DNA of 64,000 nt, taken from NCBI GenBank assembly GCA_041396585.1, contig JAWKYG010000005.1:248001-312000 (forward strand), in the 5' to 3' direction. This stretch comes from JAUIAI01 sp041396585. Its GTDB lineage: Bacteria > Pseudomonadota > Gammaproteobacteria > Burkholderiales > Burkholderiaceae_E. The translations under genes were made by a program, and so were the position numbers. Positions 33,924 to 43,094 of the stretch are shown piece after piece. Every line of letters starts with the position of its first letter. The first letter of the stretch is position 1. Below the pieces are notes generated by a model. It did not search any database. It saw only the letters and a program-made list of their open reading frames with translations, and was not told where the DNA came from.

Positions 33924-34098
33924 CGGTATGCAGCCCCAAACGGGAAGCAGTGAGGCATCTGGTTGCTGCCCAAACTGCGCTGCCCCCGCAACGGTAAGCG
34001 GATCGTCGGGCCTGTCCCGACATCGGCTCCCACTGCCACTGGCCGGCAATCGCTGGCTGGGAAGGCGGGAGCCCGAATATCCGCCAGCCCGGATACCG
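33924..34098 (+). ncRNA. Cobalamin (B12) riboswitch
   Basis: The conserved core is present: AAACGGGAAGCAGTGAGG near 33937, then GCTGCCCCCGCAACGGTAA ending near 34000, the B12-box region with GCCACTGG near 34034 and GGGAAGGC near 34060, and a closing segment GGATACCGGCC. CGGTAT (33924-33929) can pair with ATACCG (34093-34098) to close P1. It lies about 100 bases before btuB and should repress the B12 uptake genes when adenosylcobalamin is abundant. Confidence 0.93.
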
Positions 34099-34195
34099 GC
34101 CATCGATAAACGTGCAGGCGTGGCCATGTGGCGCGTTCTGCCCATCCATGTCGTCCGTTCTCGTGCACGGGGTGTGCACGCCGGGAGCCACATTC

Positions 34196-36070
34196 ATGTC
34201 TGGTAACGATTCGTCCCGCTCGTGCGTGGTCTCGCTCGCTTTCTTGCTCGGCGCTGCGCTCACGACTCCGGCTCATGCCCAACAGGCCGGGCAGCCCATG
34301 GCGCTGCCGGGGGTGGTGGTGACCGCCACGGCGACGCCGCGGCCGGTCACCGACCTGATCTCCGACATCGACACCGCCCCGGTGGCCGGCGCGCGGCGCG
34401 ATGGTGCGGCCAGCATGGTGGATCTGCTCGGCGCGCTGCCGGGGTTTGATCTGGTCTCCAACGGCGGGCCGGGCAGTACATCGGCGGTGTTGCTGCGCGG
34501 CGCGAGTGCCGGGCAGTCGTTGTTGCTGATCGATGGTTTCCGGGTGTCTTCGGTGTCGCTCGGCCAACCGACCTTCGAGGCCTTGCCGATGATGCTGACG
34601 GACCGGGTCGAGGTCTTGCGCGGGCCGGCCTCGGGCCTGTACGGCGCCGATGCGCTGGGCGGGGTCATTCAATTGTTCAGCATGGGCTCGCGGGTGCTCG
34701 CCGGCCCGGAGGGCGAACTCGCGCTCGGCGGTCTGGGCTCGCAACGCGCATTGCTCGGCTACGGGCTGAGCAACGGCAAGGGCCTTGGCGCGCAGTTGCG
34801 GATCAGCCGGGAACGCAGCGACGGCTTCAACGCCTCGCGCCCCGGGGCATTCCAGTTCAACGCCGACCGAGATGGCTTCTCGCGTGACGGCGCAATGTTG
34901 TCCCTGGGCGCCGACCTGGCAAGCGGCGCGAGCTGGCGGGCGATCTATCTGCAAAACGATGTCGACACCGACTATGACGACGGTGCATTCGATGGCGCGC
35001 GTGTGCTGGGTCAGGTCCGTCTGGCCGGCCTCACGGCCGAACAGGAGATGCCCGACGGAGGCCTCTGGCAGTTGCGCATCGGGCGCAGCAGCGACCGTAG
35101 CGAGACGATCTCGAGTTTCCCCGGGGTCTATGAGAGTACCCAGGATCAGATCGGCGTCGTGCACACACGCCCGCTGGGTCCCGGCGTGGAAATGCGCTTC
35201 GCCTTCGAACACCTGAGCCAGTCGCTCGCTGCCTCCACGTACACGGCGCCGTCCCGCAGCACGGACGGCTACACGCTCGCGCTCACCGGCCGGGAGGGCG
35301 CGCACATCGTGCAACTGAGTGTGCGCCGCGACGACAGCAACCAGTTCGAGAACCAGACCCACGGCACGCTCGCCTACGGCTATGTGACGGACAGCGGCTG
35401 GCGGCTCGGCGGGTCGGCATCCACCGGGTTTCGTGCGCCGAGCTTCAATGACCTTTACTACCCGGGTTATGGTCGTGCCGCCGTGCGGCCGGAAAGCGCG
35501 CGTTCCCTCGAACTCGGTGCCTACCTCGATCCGCAGGATCCCGCGCGCGATGGCTGGCGGGCCAAGCTGGTGATCTACCGCAATGCGGTCGAAGACCTGA
35601 TCGTCTATGCGCCCGTCTGCCCGGATCCGGCGCCGCAATATGCGTTCGGCTGCGCCGACAATGTCAACAATGCGCGCCTGCTGGGCGCGGCGCTGTCGCT
35701 GTCCAGCCGCCATGGCGCCTGGCAGTGGCGGATCGATGCCGACTTTGCCGATCCGCGTGACCGGACCCTGCAAAAGCGACTGGCGCGCCGCGCCACCCGT
35801 CAACTCTCGGCGTCGCTCGCCTGGTCGCGCGATGTCTGGCGTCTCGGGGCGCGCGCCAAGCTGGTGGGCTCGCGCTTCGATGATCAGGCCAACACCCGGG
35901 TTCTGGCCGGTTACGGGCTGATCGATCTCTCCGGCGCCCGCCGTCTGGGCAAGGACTGGGAGCTGTTTCTGAGCGTGAGCAATGCCGGCGACCGCGACTA
36001 CACGACCGCTGCCGGGTTCGCCCAGCAGGGGCGCTTGGTGATGGCCGGCGTGCGCTATCCGGCGCGCTAG
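34196..36070 (+). CDS. btuB: TonB-dependent outer-membrane cobalamin receptor
   Basis: A 624-residue outer-membrane receptor. The signal peptide ends P-A-H-A near residue 25, followed by a plug domain (L-P-G-V-V-V-T-A-T as the TonB-box region, V-L-R-G-P-A-S-G-L-Y-G-A-D-A-L-G-G-V-I in the plug) and a beta barrel ending in an aromatic-containing strand. The ATG at 34196 gives a normal signal peptide. The cobalamin riboswitch directly upstream identifies vitamin B12 or a related corrinoid as the substrate. btuC and btuD follow. Confidence 0.92.
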   Translation: MSGNDSSRSCVVSLAFLLGAALTTPAHAQQAGQPMALPGVVVTATATPRPVTDLISDIDTAPVAGARRDGAASMVDLLGALPGFDLVSNGGPGSTSAVLLRGASAGQSLLLIDGFRVSSVSLGQPTFEALPMMLTDRVEVLRGPASGLYGADALGGVIQLFSMGSRVLAGPEGELALGGLGSQRALLGYGLSNGKGLGAQLRISRERSDGFNASRPGAFQFNADRDGFSRDGAMLSLGADLASGASWRAIYLQNDVDTDYDDGAFDGARVLGQVRLAGLTAEQEMPDGGLWQLRIGRSSDRSETISSFPGVYESTQDQIGVVHTRPLGPGVEMRFAFEHLSQSLAASTYTAPSRSTDGYTLALTGREGAHIVQLSVRRDDSNQFENQTHGTLAYGYVTDSGWRLGGSASTGFRAPSFNDLYYPGYGRAAVRPESARSLELGAYLDPQDPARDGWRAKLVIYRNAVEDLIVYAPVCPDPAPQYAFGCADNVNNARLLGAALSLSSRHGAWQWRIDADFADPRDRTLQKRLARRATRQLSASLAWSRDVWRLGARAKLVGSRFDDQANTRVLAGYGLIDLSGARRLGKDWELFLSVSNAGDRDYTTAAGFAQQGRLVMAGVRYPAR

Positions 36071-36107
36071 CAACCGCTGCCGCCTCGAGACACGTGTTGA
36101 CCGCGCG

Positions 36108-37109
36108 ATGAACATGCCCCGCCTGCGGCGGATCCTGGTTGCCGCGGTGGCGATGCTCGTGCTGACTCTGCTCACGCTGCTGTTCGGCCTCAGTGTGGGT
36201 AGCGAGACATTGACGCCCGGGCAGGCGCTACGCGCGTTGTTCACCGACCAGGGGATCCATTCGGTGATCGTCACCGAGCTGCGCCTGCCGCGGCTGCTGG
36301 CCGCCGCCGCCTGCGGCGCGGCGCTGGCGATCGCCGGTGCCCTGTTGCAGGGGTTGCTGCGCAATCCGCTCGCCGATCCCTATGTGCTCGGCATCTCGGG
36401 CGGCGCCTCGGTGGGCGCCCTGGCGGCGGTGCTTTTGGGCGGCGCGATGTATTCGGCCCTGGGCGCGCTGATCGGTGCGGTCGTGATCACGGCGCTGGTA
36501 TTCGCACTGGGTGCCCGCGCATTGACCGCGCCCGTCGGTGCACCGCCGATCGGCGTGGCATTGATCCTTGTCGGGGTGATCCTGGCGGCCGCCTGTGGTG
36601 CGATGGTCAGTCTGTTACTGGTGCTGCTGCCGGCGCAGCCGCTGCGCGCGACCATGCTCTGGCTGATGGGCGACTTCGGCGCTGTGCGCTCGGCCTGGCC
36701 GTCGGTGCTCGGGCTGCTGCTGCTCGCGCCTGCCGCGTTCGCGCTGGCGCCCGATCTCGATCTGATCGGTGCCGGCGAGACCCGCGCCGCCACGCTCGGC
36801 GTGCCCGTGGCCCGTCGCCGGATTCAGATCGTGGCGCTGGCCGCGGCGCTCACCGCGGTGGCCGTGTACACCGCCGGGCCGGTCGGATTCGTCGGGCTCG
36901 TGGTGCCGCATATCGTGCGCCTGGCGATCGGCAATGATCAGCGCCTGGTCATCCCGTTCTGCGCGCTGGCCGGCGCCATCGGTCTGGCATTGGCCGACAC
37001 TGTGGCACGCTCGATCGTGGCGCCGATCCAGTTGCCGGTCGGTGCGGTGACCGCGGTCATCGGCGTGCCGATGTTTCTCACGCTGTTGCTGCGCCGGGGA
37101 ATGCGATGA
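36108..37109 (+). CDS. btuC: Cobalamin ABC transporter permease (FecCD family)
   Basis: A 333-residue inner-membrane permease of the FecCD/BtuC family with about ten helices. Hallmarks are R-L-P-R-L-L-A-A-A-A-C-G-A-A-L and the Q-G-L-L-R-N-P-L-A-D-P-Y-V-L-G segment after the second helix. It lies 37 bases after btuB, and its stop overlaps the btuD start (ATGA at 37106-37109). The riboswitch and receptor upstream indicate cobalamin transport. Confidence 0.92.
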   Translation: MNMPRLRRILVAAVAMLVLTLLTLLFGLSVGSETLTPGQALRALFTDQGIHSVIVTELRLPRLLAAAACGAALAIAGALLQGLLRNPLADPYVLGISGGASVGALAAVLLGGAMYSALGALIGAVVITALVFALGARALTAPVGAPPIGVALILVGVILAAACGAMVSLLLVLLPAQPLRATMLWLMGDFGAVRSAWPSVLGLLLLAPAAFALAPDLDLIGAGETRAATLGVPVARRRIQIVALAAALTAVAVYTAGPVGFVGLVVPHIVRLAIGNDQRLVIPFCALAGAIGLALADTVARSIVAPIQLPVGAVTAVIGVPMFLTLLLRRGMR

Positions 37110-37933
37110 ATGCGCAAAGGCCCGCAACGGTCCCGGCCGCGCATGCCGGGCAAGGGGCTGGCCCGCCACTGCTGGAACTAGACCGGCTTTCGGTCCGGGT
37201 CGGTGCGCGCAGGCTGATCGATGCGATCAGCCTGCGCGCCGAGCGAGGCCAGTGCTGGGCTCTGCTCGGTGCCAATGGCCGTGGCAAGTCCAGCCTGCTG
37301 CTGGCAATTGCCGGATTGCTGCCGCTCGCCACGGGCGAGGTCCGCCTGGCTGGCCGGCCGCTGAGCGCGATTCCGGCGCGCGAGCTCGCCCGCCTGCGGG
37401 CGTTGGTGGAACAGCACCGTCAGGACGGCTTCGCCCAGAGCGTTCGTGATCACGTGGCCCTGTCACGCAGGCCCTATGTTTCGGGCTGGCATCTGGACGC
37501 CGCCGACGCCCCCGAGGTGCAACAGGCATTGCGCCTGCTCGATCTGGAATCGCTGGCCGGGCGTGACATCCGCACGCTATCGGGGGGTGAGCGGCAGCGG
37601 GTGGCGATCGCAGCTGCGGTGGCTCAGGACACCCCCGTGCTGCTGCTGGATGAACCGATCGCGCATCTTGATCCGCCTGGTCGGATCGCGGTGATGCGTC
37701 GATTGCTCGGCTTGTCGGATCGCCTGCTGATTCTGGCCATGCATGAACCCGAGATCGCGCTCGAGTTCTGCAGCCATGCGCTATTGCTCGGCGTGCACGG
37801 CTGGCATGCGGGCCCGATCTCGGATCTGCATGATCCCGCCCGGCTCGCCGAGCTCTATGGCGGTCGGCCGCGACTGCTCAGGGTGCCCGGCGACGCCGAT
37901 CGTGAGGCCGCGTACCTGGTCCGCTGGGACTGA
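37106..37933 (+). CDS. btuD: Cobalamin ABC transporter ATP-binding protein
   Basis: A 275-residue ATPase of the FecCD/BtuD importer class. Walker A reads G-A-N-G-R-G-K-S-S, where G-P-N-G-x-G-K-S is usual. The signature is L-S-G-G-E-R-Q-R-V-A-I-A, and Walker B is V-L-L-L-D-E-P-I-A-H-L-D. It is translationally coupled to btuC. A substrate-binding protein of the BtuF type lies separately near 47.3-48.2 kb on the opposite strand. Confidence 0.9.
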   Translation: MNAQRPATVPAAHAGQGAGPPLLELDRLSVRVGARRLIDAISLRAERGQCWALLGANGRGKSSLLLAIAGLLPLATGEVRLAGRPLSAIPARELARLRALVEQHRQDGFAQSVRDHVALSRRPYVSGWHLDAADAPEVQQALRLLDLESLAGRDIRTLSGGERQRVAIAAAVAQDTPVLLLDEPIAHLDPPGRIAVMRRLLGLSDRLLILAMHEPEIALEFCSHALLLGVHGWHAGPISDLHDPARLAELYGGRPRLLRVPGDADREAAYLVRWD

Positions 37934-38035
37934 GACGGCCTCCTGTCGGGGACGATGGCCCGCCAGGCTGCATGACATAATCGAACGCGCGGGGCGGGCT
38001 GGTCGTGGCCCGCGCGTTTCGATGACGGAGACCTG

Positions 38036-40087
38036 ATGGCTGAGCACGGGCGCGCTGCGCTGGTGGGCGTCGATGTCGGTGGCACGTTCACCGACCTCGT
38101 GCTGTTCGAACCCGTTGCCCAGCGGGTGCGCCTGGCCAAGGTGCCCAGCACCCTGGAGAACCAGGCATTCGGCGTGCTCGCGGCGCTCGATGCCACGGGC
38201 ATTGGTCTAAACGACGTCTCGCTGATCGTGCACGGCACCACCACCACCACCAATGCGGTGCTCGAGCGCAAGCTGTGCCGCACCGGGCTGATCACCACCC
38301 GTGGTTTTCGTGACGTGCTCGAGCTCGGCCGGCGAACCCGCCCCCAGGCCTATGGCATGGTTGGTCGCTTCGAGCCGGTGATTGCGCGTGATCTGCGCAT
38401 CGAGGTCGATGAGCGGGTGCTGGCCGACGGCAGCGTGCACACGCCCCTTGACGGGCAACAGCTGCGTGAGGCGATTCAGACGCTGCAGGCGGCCGGATGT
38501 GAATCCGTGGTCGTGCATTTTCTGCATGCCTATGCCAATCCCGGGCACGAGCTCGAGGCCGGGCGCCTGGTGCGCGAACTGTGGCCGCAGGCTCACCTGA
38601 CCCTGGCCCACGAGCTGTTGTCGGAAAGTCGCGAGTTCGAGCGCGGCGTCACGGCCGCGGTCAATGCTTCGGTGCAGCCCCTGCTCGAACGTTACGTGCG
38701 CCGCCTGCGCGAGGAACTGGCCAGTCGCGGTTATCGCGGCGACGTGCTGGTGGTCAACGGCAATGGCGGGATGGTGTCGTCGCGGCTGGTGGCGCGCGAG
38801 GCGGCAAAGACCGTCATGTCCGGCCCGGCCTCCGGCGTGATGGCCGCGGCCTATACCGGGCGGCGGGCCGGCATCACCGAACTGATCACGTATGACATGG
38901 GCGGCACCTCGAGCGATGTCGCGCTGATTCGCGGCGCCGAACCGTCCGTCTCGCACGAGATCGAGATCGAATACGGGATGCCGATCCATGTGCCGATGGT
39001 CGATGTGCGCACGGTCGGTGCCGGCGGCGGCTCGATTGCGCGCATCAATGCCGGCGGCCTGCTCGAAGTGGGTCCACAAAGTGCCGGCGCCGATCCCGGG
39101 CCGATCTTCTATGGCCGGGGCGGTGTCGAACCCACGATCGCCGATGCCAACTTGCTGCTCGGACGGCTCGACGCCGGGCGATTGCGCGCGGCCGGCGACG
39201 ATGATCCCCGCGCGCAGGTCGAGGCCATCTTTGCCGAGCGCCTGGGCGTGCCCCTGGGCCTGGATGCGATCGGCGCGGCCGAGGCCGTGATCCGGGTGGC
39301 CAATGCCAAGATGGCCGGAGCGATCCGCATGGTGTCGCTGTCGCTGGGTGCCGATCCGCGTGATTTCGCGTTGTTCGCCTTTGGCGGAGCAGGCCCCCTG
39401 CATGCCTGTGCGTTGGCACGCGAGCTCGGTGTGCCGCGGGTGCTGGTGCCGGCGCGTCCGGGCATCACCAATGCGCTTGGCTGCGTCGTGGCCGATTTGC
39501 GCCATGACTTCGTCAACACGGTGAATTCACCGGTCGACTCGCTCGACGAGGCCGGCCTGCATGCGCTGATCGATGCCCGCGTCGCCGAGGGCGAGGCGCT
39601 GGTGCATGAGCAGCCCGTTGCGGTCAGCGAGATCAAGCATCGCTTCAGCGTCGACATGCAGTTCGTCGGCCAGACGCATCTGCTGCGCGTGCCGCTACCC
39701 GATGCGCGTCCGAACCGTGGGCAACTGCGGCAGTGGTTCGAGGCCGCCTATCGCGCGCGCTTTCGGGTGGAACTGTCCGAGATCCGCGCACAGCTGGTGA
39801 ATGTGAATGTTTCGGTGATCGGCGCGCGTGCGCCCGTCGATTTGTCGCTGCTGATCGATCCGGCCGGGCGAGCCGACACGCTCGAGGCCGCGCGTCGCGG
39901 CGAGCGCGCGGTGCGCATCGGTGGGCGCTGGCATCAGACACCGGTCTACTGGCGCGATGCCTTGCCGGTGCATGCGCAGCTCACCGGCCCGGCGATCATC
40001 GAACAGATGGATACCACGGTGCTGATCGAGCCCGGCGATGCGGTGCGCGCCGACGATGACGGCAACCTGATCGTCACCCTGGCCTGA
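38036..40087 (+). CDS. hyuA: Hydantoinase/oxoprolinase family protein, alpha subunit
   Basis: A 683-residue HyuA-type subunit of an ATP-dependent N-methylhydantoinase or 5-oxoprolinase. The N-terminal actin-like ATP site is V-G-V-D-V-G-G-T-F-T-D-L, and H-G-T-T-T-T-T-N-A near residue 67 is strongly conserved. A second block D-M-G-G-T-S-S-D-V-A appears near 290. GGAG precedes the ATG. It lies 102 bases after btuD. Relatives include acetone and acetophenone carboxylases, so the amide or carboxylation substrate is not fixed by sequence. Confidence 0.9.
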   Translation: MAEHGRAALVGVDVGGTFTDLVLFEPVAQRVRLAKVPSTLENQAFGVLAALDATGIGLNDVSLIVHGTTTTTNAVLERKLCRTGLITTRGFRDVLELGRRTRPQAYGMVGRFEPVIARDLRIEVDERVLADGSVHTPLDGQQLREAIQTLQAAGCESVVVHFLHAYANPGHELEAGRLVRELWPQAHLTLAHELLSESREFERGVTAAVNASVQPLLERYVRRLREELASRGYRGDVLVVNGNGGMVSSRLVAREAAKTVMSGPASGVMAAAYTGRRAGITELITYDMGGTSSDVALIRGAEPSVSHEIEIEYGMPIHVPMVDVRTVGAGGGSIARINAGGLLEVGPQSAGADPGPIFYGRGGVEPTIADANLLLGRLDAGRLRAAGDDDPRAQVEAIFAERLGVPLGLDAIGAAEAVIRVANAKMAGAIRMVSLSLGADPRDFALFAFGGAGPLHACALARELGVPRVLVPARPGITNALGCVVADLRHDFVNTVNSPVDSLDEAGLHALIDARVAEGEALVHEQPVAVSEIKHRFSVDMQFVGQTHLLRVPLPDARPNRGQLRQWFEAAYRARFRVELSEIRAQLVNVNVSVIGARAPVDLSLLIDPAGRADTLEAARRGERAVRIGGRWHQTPVYWRDALPVHAQLTGPAIIEQMDTTVLIEPGDAVRADDDGNLIVTLA

Positions 40088-40161
40088 CCCATGCGCCGAG
40101 AACCCCCTGCGATCCACGCTGCATGCGGCGCGCACTGCGCGCCATCGACGGAGCAAACCGC

Positions 40162-41904
40162 ATGAAACTCGACCCGGTGACCCTGAGCGTGATCCAGGCG
40201 GGCCTGCAGCAGGTCTGCGACGAGATGGATCTGAGCTTTTCTCGCGCCGCGTTCTCGCCGGTGATCGCCGAAGCCAATGATCGTTCCGATGGCATCTATG
40301 CGGCCGACGATGGCTCGCTGATCGCGCAGGGTGCGGGCGGACTGCCGGTGTTCGTCGGCACGATGCAGTATTCGACGCGCACCTTGATCGAGATGATTGC
40401 CGCGGGCAGGGCGGCCGCACCTCGCGAGCAGGATGTCTATATCGTCAATGATCCCTACCTGGGCGGCACGCACCTGATGGATGTGCGCTTTGCCAAGCCC
40501 TTCTACCGCCATGGCGAGATCTTCTGCTGGTTGTCCAACACCGGTCACTGGCCGGACACCGGCGGCGCGGTTCCTGGGGGCTTTTCGGCCTCGGCCACCG
40601 CGGTCGAGCAGGAGGGGCTGCGCCTGCCGCCGGTGCGTCTGTTCAAGCAGGGCGTGCTCGACGAAGAGATCTACGCGATCATCTGCTCGAATATCCGTGT
40701 GTCCGAGCAGAGAATCGGTGATGTCAAGGCGCAGGCCGCCGCGCTGGCCGTTGGCGAAAACCGTCTGACCGTCCTGCTCGATCGCTATGGCGATGACACT
40801 GTGCGTGCCGCAATCGCCGAGTTGCGCGTTCGCGCCAGCGAACAGATGCGCGCGCTGATTGCGGCGATACCCGATGGTGTCTATCGCAGTGAGGCGCAGG
40901 TCGACAGTGACGGCGTGGTCGATCAACCCTTGTCGATCCGGCTCGCGCTCACCAAGGCCGATGGCGAACTGACGTTCGATTTCTCCGAGTCGAGCCCGCC
41001 TTGCCAGGGGCCGATGAATTCGGTCTTCGCGACCACCTGCAGCTCCGTCTATCTGGCGATGCGGCACATCTTCCCGGAGGTGCCGATCAGCGCGGGTGCG
41101 TTTGAGCCGCTGCATGTGCCGCGCCCACAGGGCACCTTCCTCGATGCCAACTATCCGCGGCCGGTCTCCGGTTGCGCGGCCGAGGTGTCGCAGCGAATCG
41201 CCGAGGCCGTGTTCCTGGCGCTGGTCGATGTCCTGCCCGATCGTGTCACCGCGGCGCCGGCGGGCACCAGCGGCAACTTCGCGCTCGGCGGCCATGATCC
41301 GGCGCGCGGACGTGACTTCGTCATGTATCAGATCTCCGGCGGCGGCTACGGTGGCAATGCCGACCATGACGGGCTCACCAACGGTTGCTCCACGATCGGC
41401 ATCTCCAAGGCGCCGCCGATCGAGATCATGGAGCAGGCGTTCCCGGTGCTCTATCGTCGCTATGCGCTGCGCGAGCAATCGGCCGGAGCCGGTCGTCATC
41501 GGGGGGGCTTCGGCGTCGACTACGAGGTCGAACTGCTGCGCGGTCAGGCACGGGCCAGCTTCGTGATGGACCATGGCCGAAACGGCCCGCCTGGCGTGCG
41601 CGGCGGCCTCTCCGGTGCGGCCAACACCGTGCGGGTCTGGCGGGATGGCCAGGTTTATGTGCCTGCGCATTTGTCCAAGGACCAGGACATCGTCTTGAAC
41701 GCAGGCGACCGGGTGCAGGTGGGCACACCGGGTGGCGGTGGCTACGGCGATCCATTGACCCGTGATCCCGCCGATGTGCTCGAGGATGTCCGCCTGCAAC
41801 GGCTCACCGCCCGGCAGGCCGGCGACGAGTACGGCGTGATTCTCGATCCCGATGGCGAGCGAATCGACGAGGCGGCAACCCGATCGCGGCGCGCCGCGCG
41901 CTGA
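40162..41904 (+). CDS. hyuB: Hydantoinase/oxoprolinase family protein, beta subunit
   Basis: A 580-residue HyuB subunit pairing with the preceding HyuA. It begins M-K-L-D-P-V-T-L-S-V-I and contains the family blocks E-A-N-D-R-S-D-G-I-Y, V-N-D-P-Y-L-G-G-T-H and G-S/T-P-G-G-G-G-Y-G-D near the C-terminus, which closes the active site in the family. GGAG lies eight bases before the ATG at 40162; a longer upstream frame has no support. The spacing to hyuA is 74 bases. Confidence 0.9.
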   Translation: MKLDPVTLSVIQAGLQQVCDEMDLSFSRAAFSPVIAEANDRSDGIYAADDGSLIAQGAGGLPVFVGTMQYSTRTLIEMIAAGRAAAPREQDVYIVNDPYLGGTHLMDVRFAKPFYRHGEIFCWLSNTGHWPDTGGAVPGGFSASATAVEQEGLRLPPVRLFKQGVLDEEIYAIICSNIRVSEQRIGDVKAQAAALAVGENRLTVLLDRYGDDTVRAAIAELRVRASEQMRALIAAIPDGVYRSEAQVDSDGVVDQPLSIRLALTKADGELTFDFSESSPPCQGPMNSVFATTCSSVYLAMRHIFPEVPISAGAFEPLHVPRPQGTFLDANYPRPVSGCAAEVSQRIAEAVFLALVDVLPDRVTAAPAGTSGNFALGGHDPARGRDFVMYQISGGGYGGNADHDGLTNGCSTIGISKAPPIEIMEQAFPVLYRRYALREQSAGAGRHRGGFGVDYEVELLRGQARASFVMDHGRNGPPGVRGGLSGAANTVRVWRDGQVYVPAHLSKDQDIVLNAGDRVQVGTPGGGGYGDPLTRDPADVLEDVRLQRLTARQAGDEYGVILDPDGERIDEAATRSRRAAR

Positions 41905-42215
41905 AGGTGGATATCGCGCCGGGCGGCCCGCTGGCATTCCGATTGTCGATGCAATGACCTGGACGGATTTGGCCAGAATTCGCCGACCGTTCGGTCGGCA
42001 AAGATTCCGCATCCAAGGCTAAACTGTTCGCTTCGCCCTCGCAGATCTGCCGCGTAATGGCCGGCTCCTGGGGCTTCGCATGTCAGAGGGCCGCCTGGGC
42101 GGCCGCGACCAACGCTTGAAATCGGTGGCAAAGCTGCCGCTTTTCGGGCTTTATTTCACCATCTTTGACCATGGACAACGTGGGCGACCGCGCTTAGGCT
42201 GGACAGGTGACTGAT
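41905..42215. other. Intergenic region downstream of hyuB
   Basis: About 310 bases without a convincing gene. It contains the palindrome at 41982-41999 and otherwise no recognised promoter or terminator. Confidence 0.55.
41982..41999. promoter_or_regulatory. Palindromic TetR-type operator-like site
   Basis: GCCGACCG-TT-CGGTCGGC is a perfect 8-bp inverted repeat with a two-base centre, resembling sites bound by many TetR-family repressors. No TetR gene is adjacent. It could control the hypothetical gene at 42216 in trans. Confidence 0.45.
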
Positions 42216-42983
42216 ATGCCCGGCTACCCTTCCATCCGCTCCCCGTCCACGGACACGCTCCGTGAGCCGGCGCCTGTCGTTCCGGCGCCCGTGCTGGGCA
42301 ACAGCGGGCGGCTGGCACTGGTGGCCGAAACCTATCGGGGCCGCCTGCTTGGCCAGATGCGCACCTATGCGGTCGCCGGATTCACCGCCGAGCAATATCG
42401 CCGCCTGTTATCTGCGCACTGGCATCTGCTCGCCTCGCTGGCCCAGGGAGCGTTCGCGGTTGCCGGCCACGACTGGGCCCGCACCGCGCCAAGCCTGCGA
42501 ACCCCGCTGCTGCGTCTGGGTCTGCGATGGGAAGCGGCGCGCGCGCTGGCCAATGATGACCTTCTCGCGCTGAAACTGGCGCCGGGCCCGTTGCCGGTCG
42601 ATGTCCATCTCTGGCGCATGCATTTCATGCGTCAGATCGATGGCGACCTGCCCAGCGCATTCATTGGTGCAGCCGCGATTCAGGATCAGTTCCTCTCGGG
42701 CAGTGTCGGTGATGCGATGCGTGAAGCGCTCGGTCGGGCCGGTATCCCGGCCGGCGCCAGCCGATGCCTGCAGCGTCTGATGTCCGATGCCGGCGAGCAC
42801 TTCGAACCGCTCTGGAACGGTCTGGATCGCGCCTCGACGGATGCCACCGACGACGACGCTCTGTGGCTGGGTGCGCGGGTTGCCGGGCTGATGCTGCTTC
42901 GCCTGTACCACGCCTGCCTGGACGACGACTGTCCCAGCCACGAGATCGAGGCACTGCTCGATCCCGAAGCCATGTCGGACTGA
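42216..42983 (+). CDS. Hypothetical all-helical protein, possibly haem-oxygenase-like fold
   Basis: A 255-residue soluble protein I do not recognise. It is mostly helical with scattered His and acidic residues (A-H-W-H-L-L near 68, R-W-E-A-A-R-A-L near 107, D-A-G-E-H-F-E-P-L-W near 190). This pattern resembles haem-oxygenase/TenA-like helical enzymes, but the resemblance is weak and catalytic ligands cannot be assigned. The ATG at 42216 is preferred over a GTG at 42207. No operon partner lies within 100 bases on the same strand. Confidence 0.6.
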   Translation: MPGYPSIRSPSTDTLREPAPVVPAPVLGNSGRLALVAETYRGRLLGQMRTYAVAGFTAEQYRRLLSAHWHLLASLAQGAFAVAGHDWARTAPSLRTPLLRLGLRWEAARALANDDLLALKLAPGPLPVDVHLWRMHFMRQIDGDLPSAFIGAAAIQDQFLSGSVGDAMREALGRAGIPAGASRCLQRLMSDAGEHFEPLWNGLDRASTDATDDDALWLGARVAGLMLLRLYHACLDDDCPSHEIEALLDPEAMSD

Positions 42984-43032
42984 GCCGGGCCAGGCTCGGC
43001 TGTCACCTGATCCAGGTTCATTGCGAATGTCG

Positions 43033-43094
43033 GCACCTGCGCCGGCCCGGGTCACGCCACCGGGCACCTGCGCCGGCCCGGGTCACGCCACGGG
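43033..43094. repeat. 31-bp tandem duplication across the end of an SDR gene
   Basis: Two copies of a 31-base unit starting GCACCTGCGCCGGCCCGGGT occupy 43033-43063 and 43064-43094 with one mismatch near the end. The right copy contains the last codons and stop of the minus-strand SDR gene (stop at 43083-43085). The left copy repeats the stop and 3' flank. Confidence 0.85.

Noticed and set aside
33647..36364. A very long minus-strand open frame (over 900 codons) opposite the aminotransferase end, riboswitch and btuB
   Set aside because: It spans a riboswitch and a well-supported gene on the other strand, and its composition (Arg, Ala, Gly, His-rich) is that of antisense reading in GC-rich DNA.
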